A stretch of DNA of 46,085 bases from Kitasatospora aureofaciens (GTDB lineage: Bacteria; Actinomycetota; Actinomycetes; Streptomycetales; Streptomycetaceae). A program made the position numbers and the translations under genes. Shown piece by piece: positions 7,516 to 14,722 of this stretch. The notes beneath the pieces are model-generated. The model was not told the DNA's origin and did not search any database. It saw only the letters and a program-made list of their open reading frames with translations. The DNA is taken from positions 1 to 46,085 of the forward strand of contig NZ_JAHTKP010000060.1 in the NCBI RefSeq assembly GCF_019192735.1. Reading direction: 5' to 3'. Every line of letters begins with the position of its first letter. Position 1 is the stretch's first letter.

Positions 7516-8535
7516 ATGGCCCCCACCACTTCTCCACGCCTCGGCGCCGCGCTCCGCACCGCGGCCCGCAGCCCGCTGTGGCGGACGCTGCTGGTGCTGG
7601 TGCTGCTGGTGGCGGGGCTCGGCGGCTGGTGGCTGTCGGCGGGCCGCTCGCCCGGCTACCCGCGGGGGGAGACGCGCTTCGCGACGGGTGTGAAGCTCGG
7701 GGTCTACGACCGCTACGGGCAGCTGCTGCAGACGCACGTCGCCAAGTCGATGCCGGGGGTGCGGCTGGCGCTGGACAACACCCAGGGCTCGCTCGACAAC
7801 CTCCAGCGGGTGACCAGCGGGCAGGACCAGTTCGCGATCGCCACCGCCGACGCCGTCGCCGACTACCAGGGCCCGGGCAAGGACCGGCTACGGGCGATCG
7901 CGCGGCTGTACGACGACTACCTCCAGCTGATCGTCCCGGCCTCCTCGCCGGTGCTCCGCACCGCCGACCTCAAGGGCCTGCGGGTGGGCGTGGGCCAGCC
8001 GCAGTCCGGGGTGAACCTGGTGACCAGGCGGCTGCTGTTGGCGGCCGGGCTGGATCCGGACCACGACATCACGCCGGCCCCGCTGGGTCTCGGCGACGCC
8101 GCCGACGCGCTGCGCAAGGGCAACCTGGACGCCTTCTTCTGGTCCGGCGGCCTGCCGACCAGCGCCCTCACCGACCTCTCCGACCACGTCCGGATCAGGG
8201 TCGTGCCGCTGGGCGACCTCGCCGAGGCGCTCCACAAGGCCGAGGGCGGCGGCACCGACGCCTACCGCGCGGCCACCATGCCCAAGGGCACCTACCCGAA
8301 CGCCGAGCCCAAGGACGCCGTCGCCACGGTCGCCGTGCCGAACCTGCTGATCACCCGGGACGACGTGGACCCCGGCCTGGTCGAAGGCATGACCAGGGCG
8401 GTGATCGACAGCCGGGACCAGATCGGCGCCCAGGTCCACGCCGCCCAGCTGGTCGACCTGCGCACCGCCGTCTACACCGACCCGCTCCCGCTCCACGAGG
8501 GCGCGATGCGCTACTACCGCTCGGTCAAGCCCTGA
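7516..8535 (+). CDS. TAXI-family TRAP-type solute-binding protein, membrane anchored
   Basis: A 339-residue extracytoplasmic binding protein of the TAXI (TRAP-associated extracytoplasmic immunogenic) family. One N-terminal membrane helix (about residues 20-40) has no obvious signal-peptidase site and no lipobox cysteine, so it is probably an anchor. The core has the TAXI pattern: GVYDRYGQLLQTHVA, NTQGSLDNLQRV, FAIATADAV, LKGLRVGVGQPQSGV and an FFWSGGLPT ligand segment. No TRAP membrane subunits (DctQM type) are nearby, so it is unlikely to act in transport by itself. Some TAXI proteins bind glutamate or glutamine. It is convergent with the glutamate-sensing kinase gene gluK, which suggests a sensory or accessory role (inference). 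Confidence 0.88.
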   Translation: MAPTTSPRLGAALRTAARSPLWRTLLVLVLLVAGLGGWWLSAGRSPGYPRGETRFATGVKLGVYDRYGQLLQTHVAKSMPGVRLALDNTQGSLDNLQRVTSGQDQFAIATADAVADYQGPGKDRLRAIARLYDDYLQLIVPASSPVLRTADLKGLRVGVGQPQSGVNLVTRRLLLAAGLDPDHDITPAPLGLGDAADALRKGNLDAFFWSGGLPTSALTDLSDHVRIRVVPLGDLAEALHKAEGGGTDAYRAATMPKGTYPNAEPKDAVATVAVPNLLITRDDVDPGLVEGMTRAVIDSRDQIGAQVHAAQLVDLRTAVYTDPLPLHEGAMRYYRSVKP

Positions 8536-8577
8536 GGCGTGCTTCTTCCCCTACCGCTCGTACCGCTCGGTCAAGCC
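8515..8577. repeat. 17-bp direct repeat around the TAXI gene stop
   Basis: TACCGCTCGGTCAAGCC is present at 8515-8531, the last codons of the TAXI gene, and again at 8561-8577 just beyond the stop, with a partial copy between them (8552-8560). It looks like a small duplication of the gene end, in the gap before the convergent gluK. Confidence 0.85.
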
Positions 8578-8584
8578 GCAGGGC

Positions 8585-10018
8585 CTACTTCTTCGCCGGC
8601 TCCGGCCGTGGCACCGCCAGCGTCACCGCGAGCCCGGTCGGCTTGACCGGGGCGAAGCCGAGCGAGCCGCCGCCGGCCATCAGCAGGGTGCGGGCGATCG
8701 AGAGGCCGAGCCCGGAACCGTCCACGTTCTGGTGCCGCGGGCTGCGCCAGAACCGGTCGCCGGCCCGGGACAGCTCCTCCTCGGTGAGGCCGGGCCCGGC
8801 GTCCGTGACGGTCACCGCGACCTCCTCGCGCCGCACCGCGACCCGCAGCCGCACCCGGCTGCCCTCGGGGCTGAACTTCAGCGCGTTGTCCAACACCGCG
8901 TCCAGCGCGGAGCCGAAGCCGATCGGGTCCGCCATGCCGAGCGCGAGCGCCGGGCCGTCCCAGCGCAGCTCGATGCCGCGCTGCTCGGCGACCGGCCGCC
9001 AGGCGTCCACCCGGGCGAGGGTGAGCGCGGCGAGGTCGGTCGGCTCGGGTTCGGGACGGGCGTGCTCGGCGGTGGCGAGCCCGAGCAGGTCGTCCAGGAC
9101 GCGGGCCAGCCGGACGCCCTCCTCGCGGACGCCGCCCAGTTCCTCCTCGTGCCCCTCGGGCAGCTCCAGGCCGAGCACCTCGACGCGCAGCAGCAGCGCC
9201 GCGAGCGGGTTGCGCAGCTGGTGCGAGGCGTCCGCCACGAAGGCCTTCTGCTGGTCCATGGCGAGCACCACGTGGTCGGCCATCTCGTTGAACGAGCGGG
9301 CCAGCCGCTGGAGCTCGGGCGGCCCGCCGCCGGGGGCGACCCTGGCCGCCATCCGGCCGGTGGCGATGTCGTGGGTGGCTCGGTCGAGGGTGCGGACCGG
9401 GCGCAGCACCCACTCGGTGAGCCGGACGGCGAGCAGCACGGCGACGATCATCGCGGCGGCCTCGCCGGCGCCGATCACCAGCCAGCTGTGCAGGATCCGG
9501 GTGCGCAGCGCCCCGGTCGGGGACTCGCTGAGCACCACCGCGACGACGTCGCCGTCGCGCACCACCGGGGTGGCGACGGTGATGGTGCGGTCGTCGGTCC
9601 ACGGCCAGACCTGCGGCGGGTTGTGGCTGCGCCGCCCGTCCAGCGCCTCCTGGAAGGCCTGTGCGCCGGAGCCGCCGGAGGGCACCTGCCAGTCCTTCGG
9701 GGCGGCGGCGATCGGCAGGCCGTCGCGCTGGAAGATGCCCAGCCGCACGCCGTACAGGTCGTGGTACCGGGCGACCTCGGCGTCGATGGCGTTGCGGCGG
9801 CTGAGGTCACCGGGGGCCGGGCCCGGGTCGCCCTTGCGCGCCGCGTCCGTGGTGCCGGAGGTGGGCAGGTCCTGGGCGAAGCGGGCGGCGTCGTCGAGCC
9901 GGTCGACGACCACCTTGGTCTGCTGGGCCGCCGCGACCGCCGCCGCGAGCGGCAGCCCGAGGGCGGCCAGGACGCAGAGCATCAGGGCGAGCAGGATGCC
10001 GAGCAGACGGGTGCGCAC
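8585..10018 (-). CDS. gluK: Sensor histidine kinase of the GluR-GluK glutamate system
   Basis: A 477-residue membrane sensor kinase. TM helix 1 is at about 7-30, an extracytoplasmic sensor loop at 31-177, TM helix 2 at 178-200, a HAMP domain at 200-252, HisKA with phospho-acceptor H266 in DASHQLRNPL, and a HATPase with N-box VLDNALKFSP, G1 TDAGPGL and G2 GSGLGLSIA. The GTG start lies 6 bp after the gluR stop, so the two genes are one operon. The name comes from position: in S. coelicolor the GluK/GluR pair beside gluABCD senses glutamate and controls its uptake. The external loop is the presumed glutamate-sensing part. Confidence 0.9.
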   Translation of the reverse strand: MRTRLLGILLALMLCVLAALGLPLAAAVAAAQQTKVVVDRLDDAARFAQDLPTSGTTDAARKGDPGPAPGDLSRRNAIDAEVARYHDLYGVRLGIFQRDGLPIAAAPKDWQVPSGGSGAQAFQEALDGRRSHNPPQVWPWTDDRTITVATPVVRDGDVVAVVLSESPTGALRTRILHSWLVIGAGEAAAMIVAVLLAVRLTEWVLRPVRTLDRATHDIATGRMAARVAPGGGPPELQRLARSFNEMADHVVLAMDQQKAFVADASHQLRNPLAALLLRVEVLGLELPEGHEEELGGVREEGVRLARVLDDLLGLATAEHARPEPEPTDLAALTLARVDAWRPVAEQRGIELRWDGPALALGMADPIGFGSALDAVLDNALKFSPEGSRVRLRVAVRREEVAVTVTDAGPGLTEEELSRAGDRFWRSPRHQNVDGSGLGLSIARTLLMAGGGSLGFAPVKPTGLAVTLAVPRPEPAKK

Positions 10019-10024
10019 GTACGG

Positions 10025-10780
10025 TCAGTGCTCCGCGGCGGCGGGCGGGGGCGTCTTCGCGGAGGGCGCCGGGCACTCGGGGATCAGCCGGTAGCCGACG
10101 CCGCGCACGGCCTCGACCAGGCCGGGCAGCGCGAGCTTGTTGCGCAGCGAGCCGATGTGCACCTCCAGGGTGCGGCCGTTGCCCTCCCAGCCGCTGCGCC
10201 ACACCTCGCTGAAGATCTGCTCGCGGCGGTAGACCACGCCGGGGCTCTGGGCGAGCAGGGCGAGCAGGTCGAACTCCTTGCGGGTGAGCGGCACGTCGCG
10301 GCCGTCCACGCTGACCCGGCGGCGCTCCCGGTCGATCCGGATGCCGCGGGACTCCAGCGGGCCGCGCTGCTGCGGGACGGTGTCGGGCGCGGCCACCGAG
10401 ACGGCGGCGGGCGCGGCGCCGCGGCGGGCGACGGCGTGGATGCGGGCGAGCAGCTCGCCCATGTCGTACGGCTTGGTGACGTAGTCGTCGGCGCCGAGGT
10501 TGAGGCCGTGGATCCGGGAGCGGATGTCGGCGCGGGCGGTGACCATGATCACCGGGACGCCGCTGCCGGCCCGGATCCGGCTGCACACCTCGAAACCGTC
10601 GCGGTCGGGCAGCCCGAGGTCGAGCAGCACCACCCGGTACGGCTCGTTGCCGTCGGGCACCAGCGCGTCCAGGGCCTCGTGTCCGCTGCGGGCGTGCCTG
10701 ACCTGGAACCCGTGTCGTCCCAGCACCGCGACGAGCGCGGCGGCCACGCGTTCGTCGTCCTCGACGAGCAGCAGTCGCAT
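10025..10780 (-). CDS. gluR: OmpR/PhoB-type response regulator of the glutamate system
   Basis: A 251-residue response regulator. The receiver domain has the acidic pocket VEDDE, phospho-acceptor D54 (VLLDLGLPD) and K103 (TKPYD); the C-terminal winged helix has LTRKEFDLLALL, RTLEVHIGSLRNKL and VRGVGYRLI. The ATG at 10780 has a good GGAGGAG site 4 nt upstream; the open frame further upstream is not needed by the fold. It is the first gene of the gluR-gluK pair and is divergent from gluA across a 410-bp region, which it probably controls. Confidence 0.93.
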   Translation of the reverse strand: MRLLLVEDDERVAAALVAVLGRHGFQVRHARSGHEALDALVPDGNEPYRVVLLDLGLPDRDGFEVCSRIRAGSGVPVIMVTARADIRSRIHGLNLGADDYVTKPYDMGELLARIHAVARRGAAPAAVSVAAPDTVPQQRGPLESRGIRIDRERRRVSVDGRDVPLTRKEFDLLALLAQSPGVVYRREQIFSEVWRSGWEGNGRTLEVHIGSLRNKLALPGLVEAVRGVGYRLIPECPAPSAKTPPPAAAEH

Positions 10781-11190
10781 CTGTCTCCTCCTCTCCCGTT
10801 CCCCGACGTCTCCCAGGGGCCCCCGGGGCGTCCCCGGGAGGTGATCACCGGGCCCGCTCGGTCGGGTCCCGGTCCTGCGCAGTATGAGCCAGCGGGCGGC
10901 CGGGCGCCAGGCTCGGCCGTGCCGCGGGACGCTCCGGGACGGGCGGCGCCGGGGTGGCGGCCCGCTGTCACCGTGCCCCGATCGCGGCCGCACGAACAGT
11001 GTGCGCGCACCGTGTGGCCGTTTCGTGATGCTCAAGTTCCGCTCAGATCGGCTGACGGGGCATCGTCATCGCTCCTAAGGTCGGCCCACCGGGGGCTGCG
11101 GCTCCGCCGGCCGCGGCCCCCGGATTTCGTACCACCATTGCCGCCCAAGGGAGTTCAGACCCCTCGGGCCGACACGAGGGAGCAGGCGCG
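10781..11190. promoter_or_regulatory. Divergent gluR / gluA control region
   Basis: A 410-bp gap between divergent gluR and gluABCD with no convincing gene. It should contain promoters for both operons. The most notable feature is a set of short direct repeats at 11030-11055 (separate entry). The gluA ribosome site GGGAGCAGG is at its right end. Confidence 0.7.
11030..11055 (+). promoter_or_regulatory. Candidate GluR binding site (GCTCA direct repeats)
   Basis: GCTCA starts at 11030 and 11041, exactly 11 bp apart, and a near copy GCTGA starts at 11051. Direct repeats with one-helical-turn spacing are typical of OmpR/PhoB-family sites. The site lies about 140 bp before gluA in the gluR-gluA divergent region. 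Assignment to GluR is inference. Confidence 0.4.
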
Positions 11191-11964
11191 ATGACCGAGG
11201 ACCAGGCCGAGGTCTCCACTTCCGCAGCCGCTCCGCTGGTCGTACTGAAGGGCGTGAACAAGCACTACGGCGCCCTGCACGTGCTCCAGGACATCGATCT
11301 GCAGATCGCGCAGGGCGAGGTGGTGGTCCTGATCGGGCCGTCCGGTTCGGGCAAGTCGACCCTGTGCCGGACGATCAACCGGCTGGAGAGCGTCGACTCC
11401 GGCACGATCACCATCGACGGCCGCCCGCTGCCCGCCGAGGGCAAGGAGCTGGCCGGGCTGCGCGCCGAGGTCGGCATGGTGTTCCAGAGCTTCAACCTGT
11501 TCGCGCACAAGACCGTGCTGGAGAACGTGGTCATCGGCCAGGTCAAGGTGCGGAAGATCGCCCGCCCGCAGGCCGAGAAGACCGCCCGGGAGTTGCTGGA
11601 GCGGGTCGGCGTCGGCGCGCAGGCGGACAAGTACCCGGCCCAGTTGTCCGGCGGCCAGCAGCAGCGCGTGGCGATCGCCCGCGCGCTGGCGATGAAGCCG
11701 AAGGTGATGCTCTTCGACGAGCCCACCTCGGCCCTCGACCCGGAGATGGTCAACGAGGTGCTGGAGGTCATGCGCCAGCTGGCCGCGGACGGCATGACGA
11801 TGGTCGTGGTCACCCACGAGATGGGCTTCGCCCGCTCCGCCGCCAACCGCGTGCTGTTCATGGCCGACGGGAAGATCGTCGAGGAGAACACCCCGGACGC
11901 CTTCTTCACCGCGCCGCGCTCCGAGCGTGCCAAGGACTTCCTCTCGAAGATCCTGCACCACTGA
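11191..11964 (+). CDS. gluA: Glutamate ABC transporter ATP-binding protein
   Basis: ATPase that powers glutamate import through GluC/GluD. The product has 257 residues. Walker A GPSGSGKS is at 49-56, the Q-loop at VFQSFNLF, the signature LSGGQQQR at 153-160, Walker B VMLFDEP at 173-179, and the switch histidine in VVTHEMGFA. This pattern is typical of polar amino-acid uptake ATPases (GlnQ/GluA group). It is the first gene of gluABCD; the ATG has a GGGAGCAGG site. It is followed after 122 bp by gluB. Confidence 0.95.
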   Translation: MTEDQAEVSTSAAAPLVVLKGVNKHYGALHVLQDIDLQIAQGEVVVLIGPSGSGKSTLCRTINRLESVDSGTITIDGRPLPAEGKELAGLRAEVGMVFQSFNLFAHKTVLENVVIGQVKVRKIARPQAEKTARELLERVGVGAQADKYPAQLSGGQQQRVAIARALAMKPKVMLFDEPTSALDPEMVNEVLEVMRQLAADGMTMVVVTHEMGFARSAANRVLFMADGKIVEENTPDAFFTAPRSERAKDFLSKILHH

Positions 11965-12086
11965 CCGTTTTCGCGCCGTCGCGCGGCCGGCCCGGCAACG
12001 GCGCCCGGCCGACCGGCCCGCGCATCCAACGTCCAGACGTCAGAGCCCGGTTGACCCCGTGGCCCAGCCCCAGGAGAACAACCCTC

Positions 12087-12986
12087 ATGAGGACTCGTCG
12101 CACTCTCGCCGTCGCGCTCTGCGCCGTCGCGCTCACCGCCACCGCCGCCTGCGGCAAGGACGGCACTCCCGGCGCCTCCGCGAGCGCCAGCAACGCCCCG
12201 CAGCTGCCGACCTACACGGTGAAGACCGACGCCAAGGTCGACTCGGCGGTGCTGGCCGAGGCCAAGAAGCGCGGCCAGCTGGTCATCGGCGCCAAGGCCG
12301 ACCAGCCGTTCCTCGGCTGGGAGGACCTGGCCAGCGGCGACCGCAGCGGCTTCGACATCGAGATCGCCAAGATGATCGCCGCCGACCTCGGCTTCACCCC
12401 GCAGCAGATCAAGTGGCAGACCCTGGTCTCCTCGCAGCGCGAACCGGCCATCTCCAAGGGCCAGATCGACTTCTACGTCGGCACCTACAGCATCAACGAC
12501 GAGCGCAAGAAGTCGGTCTCCTTCGCCGGCCCGTACTACATCGCCGGCCAGGACCTGCTGGTGAAGGCCGACAACAAGGACATCACCGGCAAGGACTCGG
12601 TCGCGGGCAAGAACGTCTGCACCGCCACCGGTTCGACCTCCATCAAGAACATCCAGCAGTACAACGCGAAGATCACGCAGTTCGACACCTACTCGGCCTG
12701 CGTCGACAAGCTGATGTCCGGCGAGGTCGACGCCGTCACCACCGACGACGCCATCCTCAAGGGCTACGCCTCCAAGTTCGCGCCCAAGCTCAAGGTGGTC
12801 GGCCAGCCGTTCACCGAGGAGCGGTACGGCGTCGGCCTCAACAAGGACGACGCGGCCCTGCGCACCGCCATCAACGACGCCATCAAGGCGCACCAGGACA
12901 ACGGCGACTGGAAGAAGGCGTACGACGCGACCCTCGGCCTCTCCGGCTCCGCGGCGCCCACCCCGCCGGCCCTCGACCGCTACTGA
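12087..12986 (+). CDS. gluB: Glutamate ABC transporter substrate-binding lipoprotein
   Basis: Extracellular binding protein that delivers glutamate to GluCD. The product has 299 residues. It starts with a lipoprotein signal MRTRRTLAVALCAVALTATA and the lipidated cysteine C22, followed by a short serine/alanine linker. The SBP_bac_3 core includes GQLVIGAKADQPFLG, FDIEIAKMIA, FYVGTYSINDERK and VTTDDAILKGYA. The ATG at 12087 has CAGGAG 10 nt upstream. It lies between gluA and gluC, all rightward. Confidence 0.94.
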   Translation: MRTRRTLAVALCAVALTATAACGKDGTPGASASASNAPQLPTYTVKTDAKVDSAVLAEAKKRGQLVIGAKADQPFLGWEDLASGDRSGFDIEIAKMIAADLGFTPQQIKWQTLVSSQREPAISKGQIDFYVGTYSINDERKKSVSFAGPYYIAGQDLLVKADNKDITGKDSVAGKNVCTATGSTSIKNIQQYNAKITQFDTYSACVDKLMSGEVDAVTTDDAILKGYASKFAPKLKVVGQPFTEERYGVGLNKDDAALRTAINDAIKAHQDNGDWKKAYDATLGLSGSAAPTPPALDRY

Positions 12987-13036
12987 TCCGCCCGCTGACT
13001 TCCGTTCCTGACCACTCCTGAGAGGAGGGCCGCCTG

Positions 13037-13687
13037 ATGGGGTTCCTGTTCGAGGACGACAACTTCGCGTTGTTCCGCGACGGCTTCCTGCAGACGATCG
13101 AGCTGAGCGCGCTCAGCGCTCTGCTCGCCCTGCTGCTGGGCACCCTGCTGGCGGCCTTCCGGGTCTCCCCGGTGCCGGTGCTGCGCGCCTTCGGCACCAC
13201 CTGGGTGACGCTCTTCCGCAACACCCCGCTGACCCTGCTGTTCTTCGCCGTCGAGTTCGGACTGCCCGCGCTCGACGTGCACTTCAGCCACCTCACCTTC
13301 GCGGTTCTGGCGCTCGGCGGGTACACCGCCTCGTTCGTCTGCGAGGTGCTGCGCTCGGGCATCAACACCGTGCCGCTCGGCCAGGCTGAGGCCGCCCGCA
13401 GCCTCGGCATGACCTTCGGCCAGACCCTCACCCTGGTCGTCCTGCCGCAGGCCGCCCGGACCGTGCTGGGCCCGATGAGCAGCGTGTTCATCGCCCTGCC
13501 GAGGAACTCGGCGATCGCCGGCGCGTTCAGCGTCGGCGAGCTGTACAGCGCGCAGCAGACCTTCTCCGAGCGCGGCTACTCGATCTTCTCGATCTTCTTC
13601 TGGGTGGCCTGCGCCTACCTGGTGATCAGCGCGACGGTCGCCGCCCTGTTCCGCTTCCTGGAAACCCGACTGGCGGTGGCCCGATGA
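13037..13687 (+). CDS. gluC: Glutamate ABC transporter permease
   Basis: Membrane subunit of the glutamate importer, 216 residues with about five helices. It has the HisM-type EAA loop (GQAEAARSLGMTFGQTLTLVVLPQA; the core is EAARSLGMTF) that docks on GluA. AGGAGGGCC precedes the ATG. It lies 50 bp after gluB and is followed by gluD. Confidence 0.94.
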   Translation: MGFLFEDDNFALFRDGFLQTIELSALSALLALLLGTLLAAFRVSPVPVLRAFGTTWVTLFRNTPLTLLFFAVEFGLPALDVHFSHLTFAVLALGGYTASFVCEVLRSGINTVPLGQAEAARSLGMTFGQTLTLVVLPQAARTVLGPMSSVFIALPRNSAIAGAFSVGELYSAQQTFSERGYSIFSIFFWVACAYLVISATVAALFRFLETRLAVAR

Positions 13688-13689
13688 GT

Positions 13690-13752
13690 GAGCGAAGCGA
13701 GCGAATCATGAAGAGGCGCGTGTGGGCGAATGCCCCTGCCGAGCGAAGCGAG
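13690..13752 (+). repeat. Two copies of GAGCGAAGCGAG in the gluC-gluD junction
   Basis: GAGCGAAGCGAG is at 13690-13701, right after the gluC stop, and again at 13741-13752, where its last bases form part of the gluD ribosome site (GAGGTGG). The first copy sits in a longer stretch ending GCGAATCATGAAG that resembles small repeated sequences I recall from other streptomycete chromosomes. Confidence 0.75.
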
Positions 13753-13760
13753 GTGGGCGC

Positions 13761-14609
13761 ATGAGTCTCTTCACCCGCGCCTCCACCGCGAGCGTCCTTT
13801 ATGACGCCCCCGGTCCGAAGGCCCGCGCGCGGTACCGGCTGTTCGGGGTGCTGGCGCTGATCGCGATCGCCGGCCTGCTCTGGTACGCCGTCACGATGCT
13901 GTCCGACAACGGCCAGTTCGACGCCGGGCTCTGGGACGCCTTCCAGTACAACACCATCCAGCAGCGCATCGTGGACGGCCTGCTCGCCACCCTGGAGGCC
14001 TTCGGGCTGGCGGCGCTGTTCTCGCTCGCCCTGGGGGCGCTGCTCGCCGCCGGGCAGCTCTCCGACCACCGGCCGGTGCGCTGGGCGTGCACCTCGGTCG
14101 TCCAGTTCTTCCGGGCGATGCCGCTGCTGATCCTGATCGTCGCGCTCTACTACGCGTTCTTCGCGAAGGACCCGATGTGGGCGCTGGTGCTCGGCCTCAC
14201 CCTCTACAACGGCTCGGTCCAGGCCGAGATCATCCGCAGCGGCGTCAACGCCGTCCCGCGCGGCCAGGGCGAGGCGGCGTACGCCCTCGGCATGCGCAAG
14301 AACCAGGTGATGGCCGGCATCCTGGTGCCGCAGGCGATCCGCTCGATGCTGCCGTCGATGATCGGCCAGCTGGTCGTCACCCTGAAGGACACCTCGCTCG
14401 GCTTCATCATCACCTACCACGAGCTGCTGTTCGTCGGGAAGGCGATCGCGAGCCAGCCGATCAACGCCGCGGGCTTCCCCTACATCCCCGTGGTGCTGGT
14501 GATCGGTCCGATCTACGTCGCGATGTGCCTGTTGCTCACCGCGCTCGCCCGGTGGATCGAGGCACGCGGCCGTCGCGGCGCGAACCGGCGCACTTCGGCT
14601 GCTGCTTGA
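13761..14609 (+). CDS. gluD: Glutamate ABC transporter permease
   Basis: Second membrane subunit, 282 residues with several helices. The EAA loop is QGEAAYALGMRKNQVMAGIL, and the C-terminal tail is arginine-rich and cytoplasmic. The longer N-terminus compared with GluC is usual for GluD. The ATG at 13761 follows GAGGTGGGCGC; a GTG at 13722 is also in frame but lies in the repeat-containing junction. Last gene of gluABCD; no clear hairpin terminator follows. Confidence 0.93.
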   Translation: MSLFTRASTASVLYDAPGPKARARYRLFGVLALIAIAGLLWYAVTMLSDNGQFDAGLWDAFQYNTIQQRIVDGLLATLEAFGLAALFSLALGALLAAGQLSDHRPVRWACTSVVQFFRAMPLLILIVALYYAFFAKDPMWALVLGLTLYNGSVQAEIIRSGVNAVPRGQGEAAYALGMRKNQVMAGILVPQAIRSMLPSMIGQLVVTLKDTSLGFIITYHELLFVGKAIASQPINAAGFPYIPVVLVIGPIYVAMCLLLTALARWIEARGRRGANRRTSAAA

Positions 14610-14722
14610 CGGACACGCAGGTGAACTGTTGCATTGCTCTTCGTGACACGTCCCGGGAGCATCCACGCGGCATATGACGCTGACGCCACCTCGCCGGTCC
14701 GCCCCCGCCCGAAGGTCCCGGC

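Noticed and set aside
5135..7693. A long plus-strand open frame across miaB
   Set aside because: It crosses two gene boundaries and is antisense to conserved domains; its composition is typical of shadow frames.
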